From Methylophaga sp. (GTDB taxonomy: Bacteria; Pseudomonadota; Gammaproteobacteria; Nitrosococcales; Methylophagaceae): a stretch of 53,275 nt of DNA. Every line of letters starts with the position of its first letter. The first letter of the stretch is position 1. The notes under the pieces are model-generated. The model was not told the origin of the DNA. It saw only the letters and a list, made by a program, of their open reading frames with translations, and made no database searches. The position numbers and the translations under genes are program-made. The stretch lies in NCBI GenBank assembly GCA_026988435.1, contig JALSLH010000046.1, forward strand, positions 1 through 53,275, read 5' to 3'. Shown piece by piece: positions 1 to 10,832 of the stretch.

Positions 1-710
1 CCATTATTGGTTTCTCCGAGCAAAATCCACACACCTTCTTCACCGGAAATAGTACTTACAATATTACTTCTTTCTACGATGCCTGTTTGTTGAGAAAAAT
101 GGCCGAATATAGGATAAATATCAACAGTAATTTGATGATTGGGTAGCACGCGAGCAACAGCTTTGAATCCATTATTGATATTAATATAGTGAGTGGTATT
201 TTGAACAGCTAAGTCACCACTTGAGCTTAATATTAAATATTGCTCTTGTTGGGGGATATCTTCTCCCATCGTTATTGAAATAGGAGTGCTTGCAATACCT
301 TGCGCTTGAAAATATTGGTCTTTATTCCTTGCATCTTTGCTTGACCATTTTTGAAGCGAGGCTCTGGCAGAAACATCGCCATCTATAACGGATATCCCAC
401 CTGATATTTGGCTACTATCTTGATTTGTTAAGCGTTGGTCTGTTCTTACAACACTGATTTTTAACCGTTGTATTGGCGTATCTAGCTGACTAATAAGTTG
501 TCTTATCTGCTTAATTGTTTTTGAGTCTGCTTGCAGAATAATAAAGTCATTAAATGCACGAGCGGTAGCCTGTTTAGGTAAAAAGGCTTGGATTTCAGGC
601 AGAACATCACTGGCTAACCGATGGTTAAGTTGAATGGTTTCAATTCTATTTTCAGCTAATAACTGACTGCTAAAAAAAGTGATAAAAATACAAAATAATA
701 CATTTCTCAT
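1..710 (-). CDS. Secretin N-domain-like exported protein (C-terminus beyond window)
   Basis: The reading frame is open from an ATG at 710 to the window edge, giving about 236 residues with the C-terminus missing. The first 19 residues look like a signal peptide ending in LLA. Residues about 22-85 resemble the short N-domain of secretins: a beta-alpha unit with QLNHRLASDVLPEIQAFLP, then FIILQADSKTIKQIRQLISQLD, the usual layout of type II/III secretion N1 modules. The rest is beta-rich and may be a secretin-like core, but the diagnostic C-terminal part is not visible. The start overlaps the stop of the upstream gene as ATGA, so the two are probably co-translated. I infer an outer-membrane or periplasmic protein; its export role is unknown. 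Confidence 0.7.
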   Translation of the reverse strand, partial: MRNVLFCIFITFFSSQLLAENRIETIQLNHRLASDVLPEIQAFLPKQATARAFNDFIILQADSKTIKQIRQLISQLDTPIQRLKISVVRTDQRLTNQDSSQISGGISVIDGDVSARASLQKWSSKDARNKDQYFQAQGIASTPISITMGEDIPQQEQYLILSSSGDLAVQNTTHYININNGFKAVARVLPNHQITVDIYPIFGHFSQQTGIVERSNIVSTISGEEGVWILLGETNN

Positions 711-1213
711 AGTGTTAATCTCCTAACTGACCTATCAGACTTGCTATGTTGCCATAAATCATTAAATTGCAGATATAACTCTCGTACTTCTAAGCGATCA
801 TGTCGATTTGCAAAACCACTATATTGAGTAGCACGAGGGCAGATTAAATAGGAAAAATCATCAACTAAAAACCAAGTATGCTGAATAGTTTGTTGTTGTT
901 TCTCAGGGTTACGAATGTGAATATCACTTGTTAAGTGCTGAGCAAGCTCTATTAAACGATGCCCTTGCTGCATATTGGCTTTAGTGGTTTGTGCAATAAT
1001 TTGTATTTCTGAACGTGGGCTACGCCGTGCTAAGCGGCTTGCACACTCTATGAAGTCAGGGTTATCAAAAAGAACGTGGTCAATATTTCGACCTAAAATA
1101 CAAATACGATGTTTAGCTTGTTGTGCTAACTCAATCACGAGAGGAATAGCTTCATCTCGACCATCAAAGCGAATTCTCTCTGATTTATGATTATTATTAG
1201 GGAAATTTTCCAT
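707..1213 (-). CDS. Small phospholipase-D-like domain protein
   Basis: A 168-residue soluble protein without signal peptide. Its pattern (RICILGRNIDHVLFD, then HTWFLVDDFSYLICP) resembles the non-catalytic phospholipase-D-like domain that gammaproteobacteria carry alone or behind a GNAT acetyltransferase domain. The HxK catalytic motif of true PLD enzymes is absent, so enzymatic activity is doubtful. It lies 11 bp after purB on the same strand and overlaps the secretin-like gene by four bases, so the three genes probably form one transcript. The family assignment rests on memory of motif layout and is moderate. Confidence 0.65.
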   Translation of the reverse strand: MENFPNNNHKSERIRFDGRDEAIPLVIELAQQAKHRICILGRNIDHVLFDNPDFIECASRLARRSPRSEIQIIAQTTKANMQQGHRLIELAQHLTSDIHIRNPEKQQQTIQHTWFLVDDFSYLICPRATQYSGFANRHDRLEVRELYLQFNDLWQHSKSDRSVRRLTL

Positions 1214-1224
1214 AACAAATATCG

Positions 1225-2655
<1,431 letters not shown>

Positions 2656-2711
2656 CTATTCGGAGAGCATGTTAAAATGACGGATTAAAGATTGAAACTG
2701 GAGAAAATTGC

Positions 2712-5234
2712 GTGCTGAATGACTATCTTAAACATGTCGAACAACGAGCTAAAGAAGGTTTGCCACCTTTACCCTTAGATGCCGAACAAGTATCGTCCTT
2801 AGTTGAGTTGCTTAAAACAGAACCGACAGAGCAATTATTAGCATTATTGGTTGATCGTGTACCGCCCGGCGTGGATCAAGCGGCCTATGTTAAGGCTGGG
2901 TTTTTAGCCGATGTGGCAAAGGGTGAGACGTCATGCGCTTTGGTTGATGCAGTTAAGGCCACTGAATTATTAGGCACAATGCGTGGTGGTTACAACATTC
3001 AGCCGCTGATCGATTTGTTAGATGATAAAGCCACAGCAGCAACTGCTGAAGCCGCTTTGTCACACACATTGTTAGTTTATGATGCCTATCATGATGTGGT
3101 TGAGAAATCGGCAACAAATGACTATGCCAAACGCGTTGTTCAGTCGTGGGCCGATGCGGAATGGTTTACAGCCAAACCTGCATTAGCGACAAGTATAACG
3201 TTAACCGTATTCAAAGTAGCGGGTGAAACCAATACCGATGATTTGTCACCTGCGACCGAAGCGTGGAGTCGTCCCGATATACCGCTACATGCTAAGGCAA
3301 TGTTAATCAATACTATGGAATCGCCACTAGATGATATTACTGAATTAAAGAAAAAAGGTCATCCACTCGTGTATGTGGGGGATGTGGTTGGTACGGGTTC
3401 TTCACGTAAATCAGCCATTAACTCAGTGTTATGGCATATGGGTGAAGATATTCCTTTCGTGCCAAATAAGCGCATAGGTGGTGTCGTATTAGGGAATAAT
3501 ATTGCGCCTATTTTCTATAATACAGCCGAAGATTCAGGTGCCTTACCAATTGAATGTGATGTATCAGCGTTCAATACCGGTGATGTGATTACCATTTATC
3601 CTTTTGATGGCAAGATCACCAATGACGCGGGCGATACGATTTCTACCTTTGAACTACGCCCAACTACGTTAGCAGATGAAGTACGTGCCGGCGGTCGTAT
3701 TCCATTGATTATTGGTCGTGGTTTAACCGATAAAGCGCGTGAAACATTAGGTTTAGCTCCTTCTGATATATTTGTACGCCCAGTTGCTCCTGCTGATACA
3801 GGTAAAGGCTTCACCTTGGCGCAAAAAATGGTCGGTAAAGCTTGTGGTGTTGACGGTGTGCGCCCTGGCACATACTGTGAGCCTAAAGTAACAACGGTGG
3901 GCTCACAAGATACGACTGGAGCAATGACGCGGGATGAATTAAAAGAACTTGCTTGTTTAGGTTTCTCAGCTGATTTAGTGATGCAGTCTTTTTGTCATAC
4001 TGCCGCCTATCCAAAACCTGTTGACATCACATTGCAGCATACATTGCCTGATTTTATTAGTACGCGTGCGGGAGTGTCATTACGTCCCGGTGATGGCGTG
4101 ATTCATTCATGGTTAAACCGCATGGTATTACCTGATACTGTGGGTACCGGTGGTGATTCACATACCCGTTTCCCAATTGGTATTAGTTTCCCCGCTGGCT
4201 CAGGTTTGGTCGCATTTGGTGCCGCGTTAGGTGTGATGCCGCTCGATATGCCGGAGTCAGTCTTAATCCGCTTCAAAGGTGAAATGCAACCGGGTATTAC
4301 TCTACGCGATTTAGTTAATGCAATTCCGTATGCTGCTATTCAGAGCGGCCTACTTACTGTTGAGAAAAAAGGTAAGAAGAATGTATTTAATGGTCGAGTA
4401 TTAGAAATTGAAGGTTTACCTGATCTTAAAGTAGAACAAGCCTTTGAATTATCTGATGCATCAGCAGAGCGCAGTGCGAATGGGTGTACTGTTCATTTAA
4501 ATAAAGAACCTATTATCGAATTCTTGAATTCTAATATCTCTTTATTGGGCTGGATGATTGATGAAGGCTATGAAGATAAACGTACCTTACAGCGCCGAAT
4601 TGACAGCATGAAAGCGTGGTTAGCAGATCCACAATTAATGGAACGTGATGCGGATGCTGAATATGCAGAAATCATTGAAATTGATTTGAATGAAATTACC
4701 GAGCCATTATTAGCATGTCCAAATGACCCTGACGATATTAAACCTCTCTCAGAATTAGCGGGCACAGAGATTGATGAAGTCTTTATTGGTTCATGTATGA
4801 CTAATATTGGTCATTATCGCGCGGCAGGTAAAGTGCTTGAGAATATGGGCAATTTACCGACGAAACTATGGATTGCTCCACCGACAAAAATGGATGCCCA
4901 TCAATTACAAGAAGAAGGTGTATACAGTACCTTCGGTCGAGTAGGGGCTCGGACAGAAACGCCAGGTTGTTCCTTGTGTATGGGTAACCAAGCACGTGTT
5001 GCTGATAATGCCACGGTGGTATCAACGTCAACACGTAACTTCCCCAATCGTTTAGGTAATGGGGCTAATGTGTATTTGTCATCTGCTGAACTGGCTGCTG
5101 TGGTCGCAAGCATGGGGCGTTTACCAACCGTTGCTGAATATCAAGAAAAAGTGGCAGGTATTGAGCCAATGTCAGATGATATTTATCGTTACTTGAATTT
5201 TAATGAAATGGATGAGTATCGACGTTCGAAATAA
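2712..5234 (+). CDS. acnB: Aconitate hydratase B
   Basis: AcnB interconverts citrate and isocitrate in the TCA cycle through a 4Fe-4S cluster. The 840 residues follow the AcnB order: HEAT-like domain (about 1-160), swivel domain (about 165-380, with [16 protein letters not shown]), then the catalytic domains. Cluster cysteines are visible as C695 in [10 protein letters not shown] and C753/C756 in [11 protein letters not shown]. The start is GTG, chosen because [16 protein letters not shown] aligns with the family N-terminus and a purine-rich GGAG-like site lies just upstream. It appears monocistronic. The protein is slightly shorter than the E. coli enzyme, with no missing motif seen. Confidence 0.97.
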   Translation: MLNDYLKHVEQRAKEGLPPLPLDAEQVSSLVELLKTEPTEQLLALLVDRVPPGVDQAAYVKAGFLADVAKGETSCALVDAVKATELLGTMRGGYNIQPLIDLLDDKATAATAEAALSHTLLVYDAYHDVVEKSATNDYAKRVVQSWADAEWFTAKPALATSITLTVFKVAGETNTDDLSPATEAWSRPDIPLHAKAMLINTMESPLDDITELKKKGHPLVYVGDVVGTGSSRKSAINSVLWHMGEDIPFVPNKRIGGVVLGNNIAPIFYNTAEDSGALPIECDVSAFNTGDVITIYPFDGKITNDAGDTISTFELRPTTLADEVRAGGRIPLIIGRGLTDKARETLGLAPSDIFVRPVAPADTGKGFTLAQKMVGKACGVDGVRPGTYCEPKVTTVGSQDTTGAMTRDELKELACLGFSADLVMQSFCHTAAYPKPVDITLQHTLPDFISTRAGVSLRPGDGVIHSWLNRMVLPDTVGTGGDSHTRFPIGISFPAGSGLVAFGAALGVMPLDMPESVLIRFKGEMQPGITLRDLVNAIPYAAIQSGLLTVEKKGKKNVFNGRVLEIEGLPDLKVEQAFELSDASAERSANGCTVHLNKEPIIEFLNSNISLLGWMIDEGYEDKRTLQRRIDSMKAWLADPQLMERDADAEYAEIIEIDLNEITEPLLACPNDPDDIKPLSELAGTEIDEVFIGSCMTNIGHYRAAGKVLENMGNLPTKLWIAPPTKMDAHQLQEEGVYSTFGRVGARTETPGCSLCMGNQARVADNATVVSTSTRNFPNRLGNGANVYLSSAELAAVVASMGRLPTVAEYQEKVAGIEPMSDDIYRYLNFNEMDEYRRSK

Positions 5235-5270
5235 AATAGTAGTGGATTCAACTAAATTGAAATAGCAGTC

Positions 5271-5528
5271 ATGGAGAAATTTTTTAATAATATGGATAAA
5301 TTTCTACTGGCTGTGATTTGGGCTGTGCCAGGAATAATAATTGGGTTTATTGTAAGACTGTTTTATTGGCCTACAGTATTCACTTCAATAGAAGCCTTAC
5401 TTATTCAATATTTACCTTGGGGTTTAGGTTTTGGTCTTTTGTTTGGAATATTGGCATATCTTTCTCCAAAAATAAGTGCATTACTTTTAGAGATATTGGT
5501 GGGAATTGGAATTGGTAGTCAAGAGTAA
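5271..5528 (+). CDS. Small membrane protein, unknown
   Basis: An 85-residue protein with two hydrophobic stretches (about residues 12-32 and 45-62, plus a hydrophobic tail), so probably a two- or three-pass inner-membrane protein. No family was recognised. It begins 36 bp after acnB, but without a strong ribosome site. The overlapping frame over the same bases (5318-5518) encodes nothing recognisable. It is kept as a plausible small gene because hydrophobic and charged segments alternate in an ordered way. Confidence 0.45.
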   Translation: MEKFFNNMDKFLLAVIWAVPGIIIGFIVRLFYWPTVFTSIEALLIQYLPWGLGFGLLFGILAYLSPKISALLLEILVGIGIGSQE

Positions 5529-5690
5529 GCTGGCACTATGAACTCAATGTTCAATTTAGTTCTGGCTTTTAGTCCCTAATTACTTTTATTTTTGCCAGAC
5601 GGATACGCACTAGCGTCATTCGACACATATTAAAGAAGATTAATTTAAGGTGATTTAGATAATGCTAGTTAACCTCGTAGAATATGATAT

Positions 5691-7094
5691 ATGGCATCCT
5701 TAAAATTTTCTTATTACTTTACCCGATTATTTTTTTTAGTAATATTTACCCTTTCAACGCCTGCTGAATCAGGGATTATTTCTGCGCTCAGCAAGCTTGG
5801 TAAAGTAGCCAATAAGGTTGATGTCCCGGATGCTCATTTAAGCAATTCAGCACATTTTAAAGATATTATTTCTAGCCTTCCTGATGGTTCTGCTGCTGAA
5901 ATATATATTGTAAATGGCCGATGGATGGCCAAATCTGCTGATGGCAAGCCACATTATGTCGATGAATTTGCTGAGAGTAATGTAGATTTTTCTACTTTAA
6001 TTGTAGCTGAAGCTAATGTACCGGGATCACTTAGCTCCTTTAGTGGATTGCCAGAAAGATTAAAAATTAAAATTATTTCTCGAAATGGCAAGGTTTATTC
6101 ATTAAGCCGTTCTAGAACACCACCTATTTTAAAATATCAAAACATTGAGGTGGCACTTTCAGATTCTACACGTTTAGATTCTGTTTTATGGCAGTTACAA
6201 CGGCCTGTAATGACGCAAAAAGTGCGATTCGTAAATCTGGCTAAGGATAGTGATGCGGTATTGCCAAATTCTACTTATGGTTCCAGTGCTGTTGTTGATG
6301 CAGTTGGGTCGAATAAAATAGTGAAGGCCATCAGAAGTCTGCGCATGGAAACAATGGTGCTTGCAGGTAATGTGGAAAACGGATTTTTGTATTCTGGTGG
6401 ACAGCGCATTGCCATCAAAAAACTTGAAGAGGCGGCGGCTTCACGTGATGTGAATTTAATTATTTTAGGCTCTGAAAAACCTAAAAAAGTATTACAGAAG
6501 CTTGCTGATGATTGGAAAACACACAATGATAGTGGCGATGCTTTGTATAATTCGGTAGGTGATTTTTACAACCGTTTTGCACCGGATGAATCTAAGTCTA
6601 TGCGAATTAAAGTAAGTGATTCAGGTGAATTACAAACAGGTTTTCATATTGAAAAAAAGCCTAATACTACGAGTAAAGCTTCAGTTGATTCAGGACATAT
6701 TACGATTTATCCGCTTCACTTACTTGACTTACTTGTTGAGTCGGTAAAAATTCTGCAACCAAATGAAGAGCGCGTTAAAGAATTAGATCTTCGAATCTTT
6801 CCTGCAGTACATTCATCATTTCAACTCTATATTATCGTTTCGTTTTTTCTTGGTATTTTTACTGCTGGTAGCAGCTGGTTTTTGTATCAAAAAATCTGGC
6901 TATCACCCGTTCGTGGAACCTATAGCAATGCTTTTAGCTTTACCATTGTGTGGCTGAGCCATAGAATATGCTTCATTGGTTTATATTTGCCGCTTTTAGG
7001 TATCTTTTCCCCTGTTTATCTTGTTGTAAAATGGACGATTGCTCTTATAAATTATCTTCTTCTTAAGCCTATCCGCTGGCTTTTTCAAAAGTAA
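5691..7094 (+). CDS. Exported/membrane protein, unknown
   Basis: A 467-residue protein not assigned to a family. Residues about 8-26 form a signal peptide or anchor, followed by a long soluble, probably periplasmic, region (about 27-375). Two or three C-terminal membrane segments follow (about 376-400 and 413-460, including LYIIVSFFLGIFTAGSSWFLY). A periplasmic domain with a C-terminal membrane bundle suggests an envelope role. The 160 bp upstream hold no recognised gene. It stands alone between acnB and dinG. Confidence 0.6.
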   Translation: MASLKFSYYFTRLFFLVIFTLSTPAESGIISALSKLGKVANKVDVPDAHLSNSAHFKDIISSLPDGSAAEIYIVNGRWMAKSADGKPHYVDEFAESNVDFSTLIVAEANVPGSLSSFSGLPERLKIKIISRNGKVYSLSRSRTPPILKYQNIEVALSDSTRLDSVLWQLQRPVMTQKVRFVNLAKDSDAVLPNSTYGSSAVVDAVGSNKIVKAIRSLRMETMVLAGNVENGFLYSGGQRIAIKKLEEAAASRDVNLIILGSEKPKKVLQKLADDWKTHNDSGDALYNSVGDFYNRFAPDESKSMRIKVSDSGELQTGFHIEKKPNTTSKASVDSGHITIYPLHLLDLLVESVKILQPNEERVKELDLRIFPAVHSSFQLYIIVSFFLGIFTAGSSWFLYQKIWLSPVRGTYSNAFSFTIVWLSHRICFIGLYLPLLGIFSPVYLVVKWTIALINYLLLKPIRWLFQK

Positions 7095-7160
7095 CTCAAT
7101 AGGGTGCATTAGCCTATAATGATCCGTAGAATAGCCTAATTACTTATATCCAGAAGTTTA

Positions 7161-9239
7161 TTGATCTTGGTTCATACTACCTTTAATGCTATTGAAGCAT
7201 CCATGCCTGATTTTCGGGCGCGCCCTCAGCAAGTTGAGATGAGTCAGTTTATTGCCGATCGTCTGAAGCTACCTGAGCATCAACGCATGGCCGTGGTTGA
7301 AGCGCCTACGGGGGTGGGAAAAACTTTAGCCTATTTAGCTGGTGCGATTGATATCGCTTTAACGCAAAAAAAGATGTTAGTAATCAGCACGGCAACAGTC
7401 AATTTGCAGCAACAACTGTTGCATAAAGATTTGCCCGAGTTTGCTCGCGCTACCGGCAAAGAAATTAAGTTTATTCAGGCAAAAGGACGTAGGCGTTATC
7501 TTTGCCCCAGCAAACTCACTAGTGTGGTGGATGATAATCAGCAAGATTTATCATTTGATGTCGATAGTAAATATCTAAAAGCCAAACGACAGACTAGGGC
7601 GAAAGAACTTTTTCAGCAGTGGGATAAAGGTCAATGGGATGGCGACCGTGATAGCCGTATTGATACCATTGAACCGGCTCTTTGGAGTGAAATGTCGACA
7701 GATTCTGAAGGATGTGCAGGCAAGGGTTGTTCTAAATATCAGCGCTGCCCTTATTATTTGGTACGTAAAGAAATGGCCTCGGCACAGGTGATTATTGCGA
7801 ATCATGATTTGGTGTTAAGTGATGCTGATTTAGGTGGCGGATTAGTACTGCCGAATCCTGAAGAAGTACTGTTTATATTTGATGAAGCACATAATTTGCC
7901 ACAAAAAGCTTTAGATCATGCTGCAAAGGCACTCAATTTCACTCAGCTTTATCAAACAACTGAAACCGCAGATAGTGTATTGAAAAAGCTTACCAAAGCT
8001 TTAGCTTATCGACAGCATGATTTTGGTTTTATGCTGATGGAGTTACGGCGCGACTTGCCGGGCGTTATCACCTTGTTGCAACAATTAGAAACAATGCTAC
8101 TAAGTGATGATTTGGTTAAAGATGTGGTGTCAGGCAAAGTTAGCGAGCCACGAATTTATTGGCAAAGCCCATTAGTTAAAGCGATGATTACGCCGTGCCA
8201 AGGTTTATTGCAACGCGCTAATATTATTTATAAGCACTATAAGGTGTTTTCTCAATGGCTAAAAGATGGCATTGAGACGCAACAAGTGCCTCAAAAGGTG
8301 GCGGAGGTATTATTGCCCCAAGTGGGCACGGTGCAGAATATATTTGGTTATTTAATTGATTTTATGGGTTTGTTTTTAGATGAAGATAAACCCAATATTC
8401 CACCTAATGTACGTTGGTTATCATATGAGAAATTTGCTAAAACAAATACCTTGGTGGTGAATGCTGGCCCAATGACCGCCGCTTATTTTCTTGAAAGCAG
8501 TTTATGGAATAGGGCGTATGGTGTCGTGCTGACGTCGGCAACTTTGCGTGGTTTAGGTTTATTTCAGCGTTTTAGAAGTGATTGCGGTTTAAAATACTTT
8601 AATGAAGGTCATTTTCTGGCCGTGGAATCGCCCTTTGATTATCAACAACAGGCTACTTTATCGTTGCCTGAAATGAAAGCCTTGCCCAATGAAAATTTTG
8701 AAGATTGGCAACGTGAATTAGCCATCCAATTACCCAAGTTAATTGACACGGCTGAGGCAACCTTGGTGCTATTCACTTCTAAAGTGGTGATGGATTCAGT
8801 CTATCAACAATTGCCTATAGAATTTTCATCACGTATTTTATTGCAGGGTGATACTTTATCGCCTAAAAACATGTTGGTTGAGCATGCTAAGCGCGTGACA
8901 TCAGGCTTGGGTAGTATCATTTTTGGAATGGACCGCTTTGCGGAAGGCGTCGATTTGCCAGGTAAATTATGCCGCCATGTGATTATTACCAAATTACCGT
9001 TTCCTGTATTCACAAGGCCGATTGAGCAAGCTAAACAAGAATGGATTTTACGCTCTGGCGGCCAGCCGTTTGTCAGTTTGTCACTGCCTGCGGTTAGTAT
9101 TAGGTTGATTCAGGCTTGTGGACGCTTGTTACGAAAGGAAACTGATTCGGGTCGTATTACTATTTTGGATCGACGATTATTAACAAAAGCGTATGGCAAG
9201 CAGTTGTTGGAGCATTTACCCAACTACAAGATTTTGTAA
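7161..9239 (+). CDS. dinG: ATP-dependent DNA helicase DinG
   Basis: DinG is a 5'-3' superfamily 2 helicase with a 4Fe-4S cluster that acts on D-loops, R-loops and damaged forks. Seen here: Walker A EAPTGVGKT, four cluster cysteines (one in RYLCPSKL, three in GCAGKGCSKYQRC), the DEAH box FDEAHNLP, motif IV-VI regions with TSATLRGLG, and the C-terminal QACGRLLRKE. At 692 residues it fits DinG better than YoaA. A TTG start at 7161 keeps the few residues before MPDFRARPQQ that family members normally have; an ATG at 7203 is the alternative. No LexA box was seen upstream. Confidence 0.93.
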   Translation: MILVHTTFNAIEASMPDFRARPQQVEMSQFIADRLKLPEHQRMAVVEAPTGVGKTLAYLAGAIDIALTQKKMLVISTATVNLQQQLLHKDLPEFARATGKEIKFIQAKGRRRYLCPSKLTSVVDDNQQDLSFDVDSKYLKAKRQTRAKELFQQWDKGQWDGDRDSRIDTIEPALWSEMSTDSEGCAGKGCSKYQRCPYYLVRKEMASAQVIIANHDLVLSDADLGGGLVLPNPEEVLFIFDEAHNLPQKALDHAAKALNFTQLYQTTETADSVLKKLTKALAYRQHDFGFMLMELRRDLPGVITLLQQLETMLLSDDLVKDVVSGKVSEPRIYWQSPLVKAMITPCQGLLQRANIIYKHYKVFSQWLKDGIETQQVPQKVAEVLLPQVGTVQNIFGYLIDFMGLFLDEDKPNIPPNVRWLSYEKFAKTNTLVVNAGPMTAAYFLESSLWNRAYGVVLTSATLRGLGLFQRFRSDCGLKYFNEGHFLAVESPFDYQQQATLSLPEMKALPNENFEDWQRELAIQLPKLIDTAEATLVLFTSKVVMDSVYQQLPIEFSSRILLQGDTLSPKNMLVEHAKRVTSGLGSIIFGMDRFAEGVDLPGKLCRHVIITKLPFPVFTRPIEQAKQEWILRSGGQPFVSLSLPAVSIRLIQACGRLLRKETDSGRITILDRRLLTKAYGKQLLEHLPNYKIL

Positions 9240-9296
9240 TTTTTTGCTCTTTTGATAGTCTACATATTTGAACCCAAATTGCAGAACTTACTATTT

Positions 9297-9368
9297 CGTC
9301 ACGCCGGCATATTTTAAGCTGTAGTCTTGTTAGACTTCAGATTCCGGCTAAAATCATAGCGGAATGAC
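9297..9368. repeat. REP-like palindromic repeat (CCGGAAT family)
   Basis: A palindromic intergenic repeat between dinG and the arsenosugar cluster. GTCACGCCGGC and GATTCCGGCTAAAATC are followed by GCGGAATGAC. Related sequence occurs at 51448-51480 and 52491-52567, where the hairpin is cleaner. These are dispersed non-coding repeats, possibly REP/BIME-type, which can act as transcript ends or IS targets. Confidence 0.6.
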
Positions 9369-9377
9369 AAAGATTTT

Positions 9378-9406
9378 TTTACAATTTGTAGTAACACGGG
9401 TATAGA
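9378..9406 (+). promoter_or_regulatory. Possible sigma70 promoter of the arsenosugar cluster
   Basis: TTTACA at 9378-9383 and TATAGA at 9401-9406 are separated by exactly 17 bp. Transcription would begin about 9412-9414, at the ATG of the first gene, giving a leaderless or nearly leaderless message. In agreement, no Shine-Dalgarno sequence precedes that ATG. No ArsR operator was recognised. Promoter matches in AT-rich DNA are common by chance. Confidence 0.35.
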
Positions 9407-9413
9407 TGAATAA

Positions 9414-10832
9414 ATGGCAAAAACGGATTATGATTTATGTATTATTGGCGGCGGGGCTGCAGGGCTAGTCACCGCTGCTGGTGCCGCGGCATTGGGTGCC
9501 AAGGTGATCTTAATTGAAAAGCATCGCTTAGGTGGCGATTGCCTTTATACTGGGTGTGTACCGAGTAAAACATTACTTCATTGTGCTGATGTGGCTCAGA
9601 CGATTAAAACATCACAAGATTTTGGCCTTTCTGCAACCATCGACGCCATTGATCAAAATACGGTGATGCAATGTGTCGCTGACGTAATAAAATCTATTGA
9701 GCCGAATGATAGCCCCGAACGATTTAGGGAAATGGGCGTTGAAATAGTATTTGCTGAGGCGCGATTTATTGATGAAGATCGTTTAATAATAGAAGGGCGT
9801 GAGATTAGCGCACGAAAATTTGTGTTAGCTACAGGTTCTAGACCTTTTATTCCGCCGATTTCAGGCTTGGATTTTACAGATTATTTAAGCAATGAAACCA
9901 TTTTTCAACTCACTGACAATGTCGATCATTTAGTTATTATTGGTAGTGGGCCGATTGGTTGTGAAATGGCGCAGAGCTTCGTTCGCTTAGGCAGTAAGGT
10001 GAGTCTGGTCAGTGGCTCGAGTATCTTGCCTAGAGAAGATTCTGATATGAGTGCTGTAGTTCAACAGCAGTTTATTGATGAGGGAATCGAATTATATCTA
10101 AATTGTCCTGTACATTCAGTTGAAAAGCTTAAATCGGGATTGTGCGTTCAATTGAATGATTCAACTAAAATAGTAGGTAGTCATTTATTAATTGCAACAG
10201 GGCGACAAGCAAATATTGAAAACTTAGGCTTAGAAAATGCCGGAGTGATGGTTGAGAATAAACGATTAAAGCTTGATGCTCGACTGCGAACTAGCAATAA
10301 AAAGATCTATGCCTGTGGCGATGTGGCTGGGCCTTATTTGTTCACCCATATGGCAGAGTATCAAGCTGGCATTGTGTTGCGAAACACGTTATTTCATCTG
10401 CCTGCAAAAGCGCAAACTAAATATATTCCATGGTGTACTTTCACATCACCTGAATTAGCACGTGTTGGATTATCAGAGCTCGAGGCACAACAGTCTGGCA
10501 TTAAATATAGAGTCTATATTTTTCCTTTTTCAGAACTTGATCGTGGTATTACCGATGGTGAAACAAACGGTATGGCAAAAATTATAACGTCACCTAGAGG
10601 AAAATTATTAGGTGCCTGTATTGTAGGCCCCCACGCGGGAGAATTAATTGCTGAATATGTGTTAGCTTTGTCGCAAGGGCTGAATGTATCAGCATTAACT
10701 AATACCATTCATATTTATCCGACCTTGGCGCAAATTAATCGTCGTGTAGCTGATCAACGAATGAAAGAATCATTAACACTAAGTCGGAAAAAATGGATTA
10801 AACGACTATTTGGTTTGCGAGGGGAGCAGTAG
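9414..10832 (+). CDS. FAD-dependent pyridine nucleotide-disulfide oxidoreductase (MerA-like)
   Basis: A 472-residue class I flavoprotein disulfide reductase. It has an N-terminal FAD motif (CIIGGGAAGL), the redox-active cysteine pair C43/C48 in GGDCLYTGCVPSK, a second dinucleotide motif (VIIGSGPIGCEMA), the FAD site IYACGDVAG, and a dimerisation domain with the HIYPT histidine. It resembles mercuric reductase without the N-terminal metal-binding domain or C-terminal Cys pair, so mercury reduction is unlikely. It overlaps the TVP38 gene by one base (TAGTG), a pairing often seen as neighbours or fusions. As first gene of the arsenosugar cluster, I infer it supplies reducing power, perhaps for an arsenic or thiol step; this is untested. 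Confidence 0.85.
   Translation: MAKTDYDLCIIGGGAAGLVTAAGAAALGAKVILIEKHRLGGDCLYTGCVPSKTLLHCADVAQTIKTSQDFGLSATIDAIDQNTVMQCVADVIKSIEPNDSPERFREMGVEIVFAEARFIDEDRLIIEGREISARKFVLATGSRPFIPPISGLDFTDYLSNETIFQLTDNVDHLVIIGSGPIGCEMAQSFVRLGSKVSLVSGSSILPREDSDMSAVVQQQFIDEGIELYLNCPVHSVEKLKSGLCVQLNDSTKIVGSHLLIATGRQANIENLGLENAGVMVENKRLKLDARLRTSNKKIYACGDVAGPYLFTHMAEYQAGIVLRNTLFHLPAKAQTKYIPWCTFTSPELARVGLSELEAQQSGIKYRVYIFPFSELDRGITDGETNGMAKIITSPRGKLLGACIVGPHAGELIAEYVLALSQGLNVSALTNTIHIYPTLAQINRRVADQRMKESLTLSRKKWIKRLFGLRGEQ

Noticed and set aside
3596..3871. 91-codon open frame on the minus strand inside acnB
   Set aside because: Antisense to a strongly conserved gene with no family match or ribosome site. The same applies to the other antisense frames in acnB, leuA, lapD, oadA and the RNase J-like gene.
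5529..5690. TCTGGC/GCCAGA as a terminator after the small membrane protein gene
   Set aside because: The loop would be about 30 nt and no T-run follows; the 160-bp gap shows nothing convincing.
9414..10832. Mercuric reductase (merA)
   Set aside because: It lacks the N-terminal metal-binding domain and the C-terminal cysteine pair, and no mer genes are adjacent; only the general flavoprotein reductase core matches.
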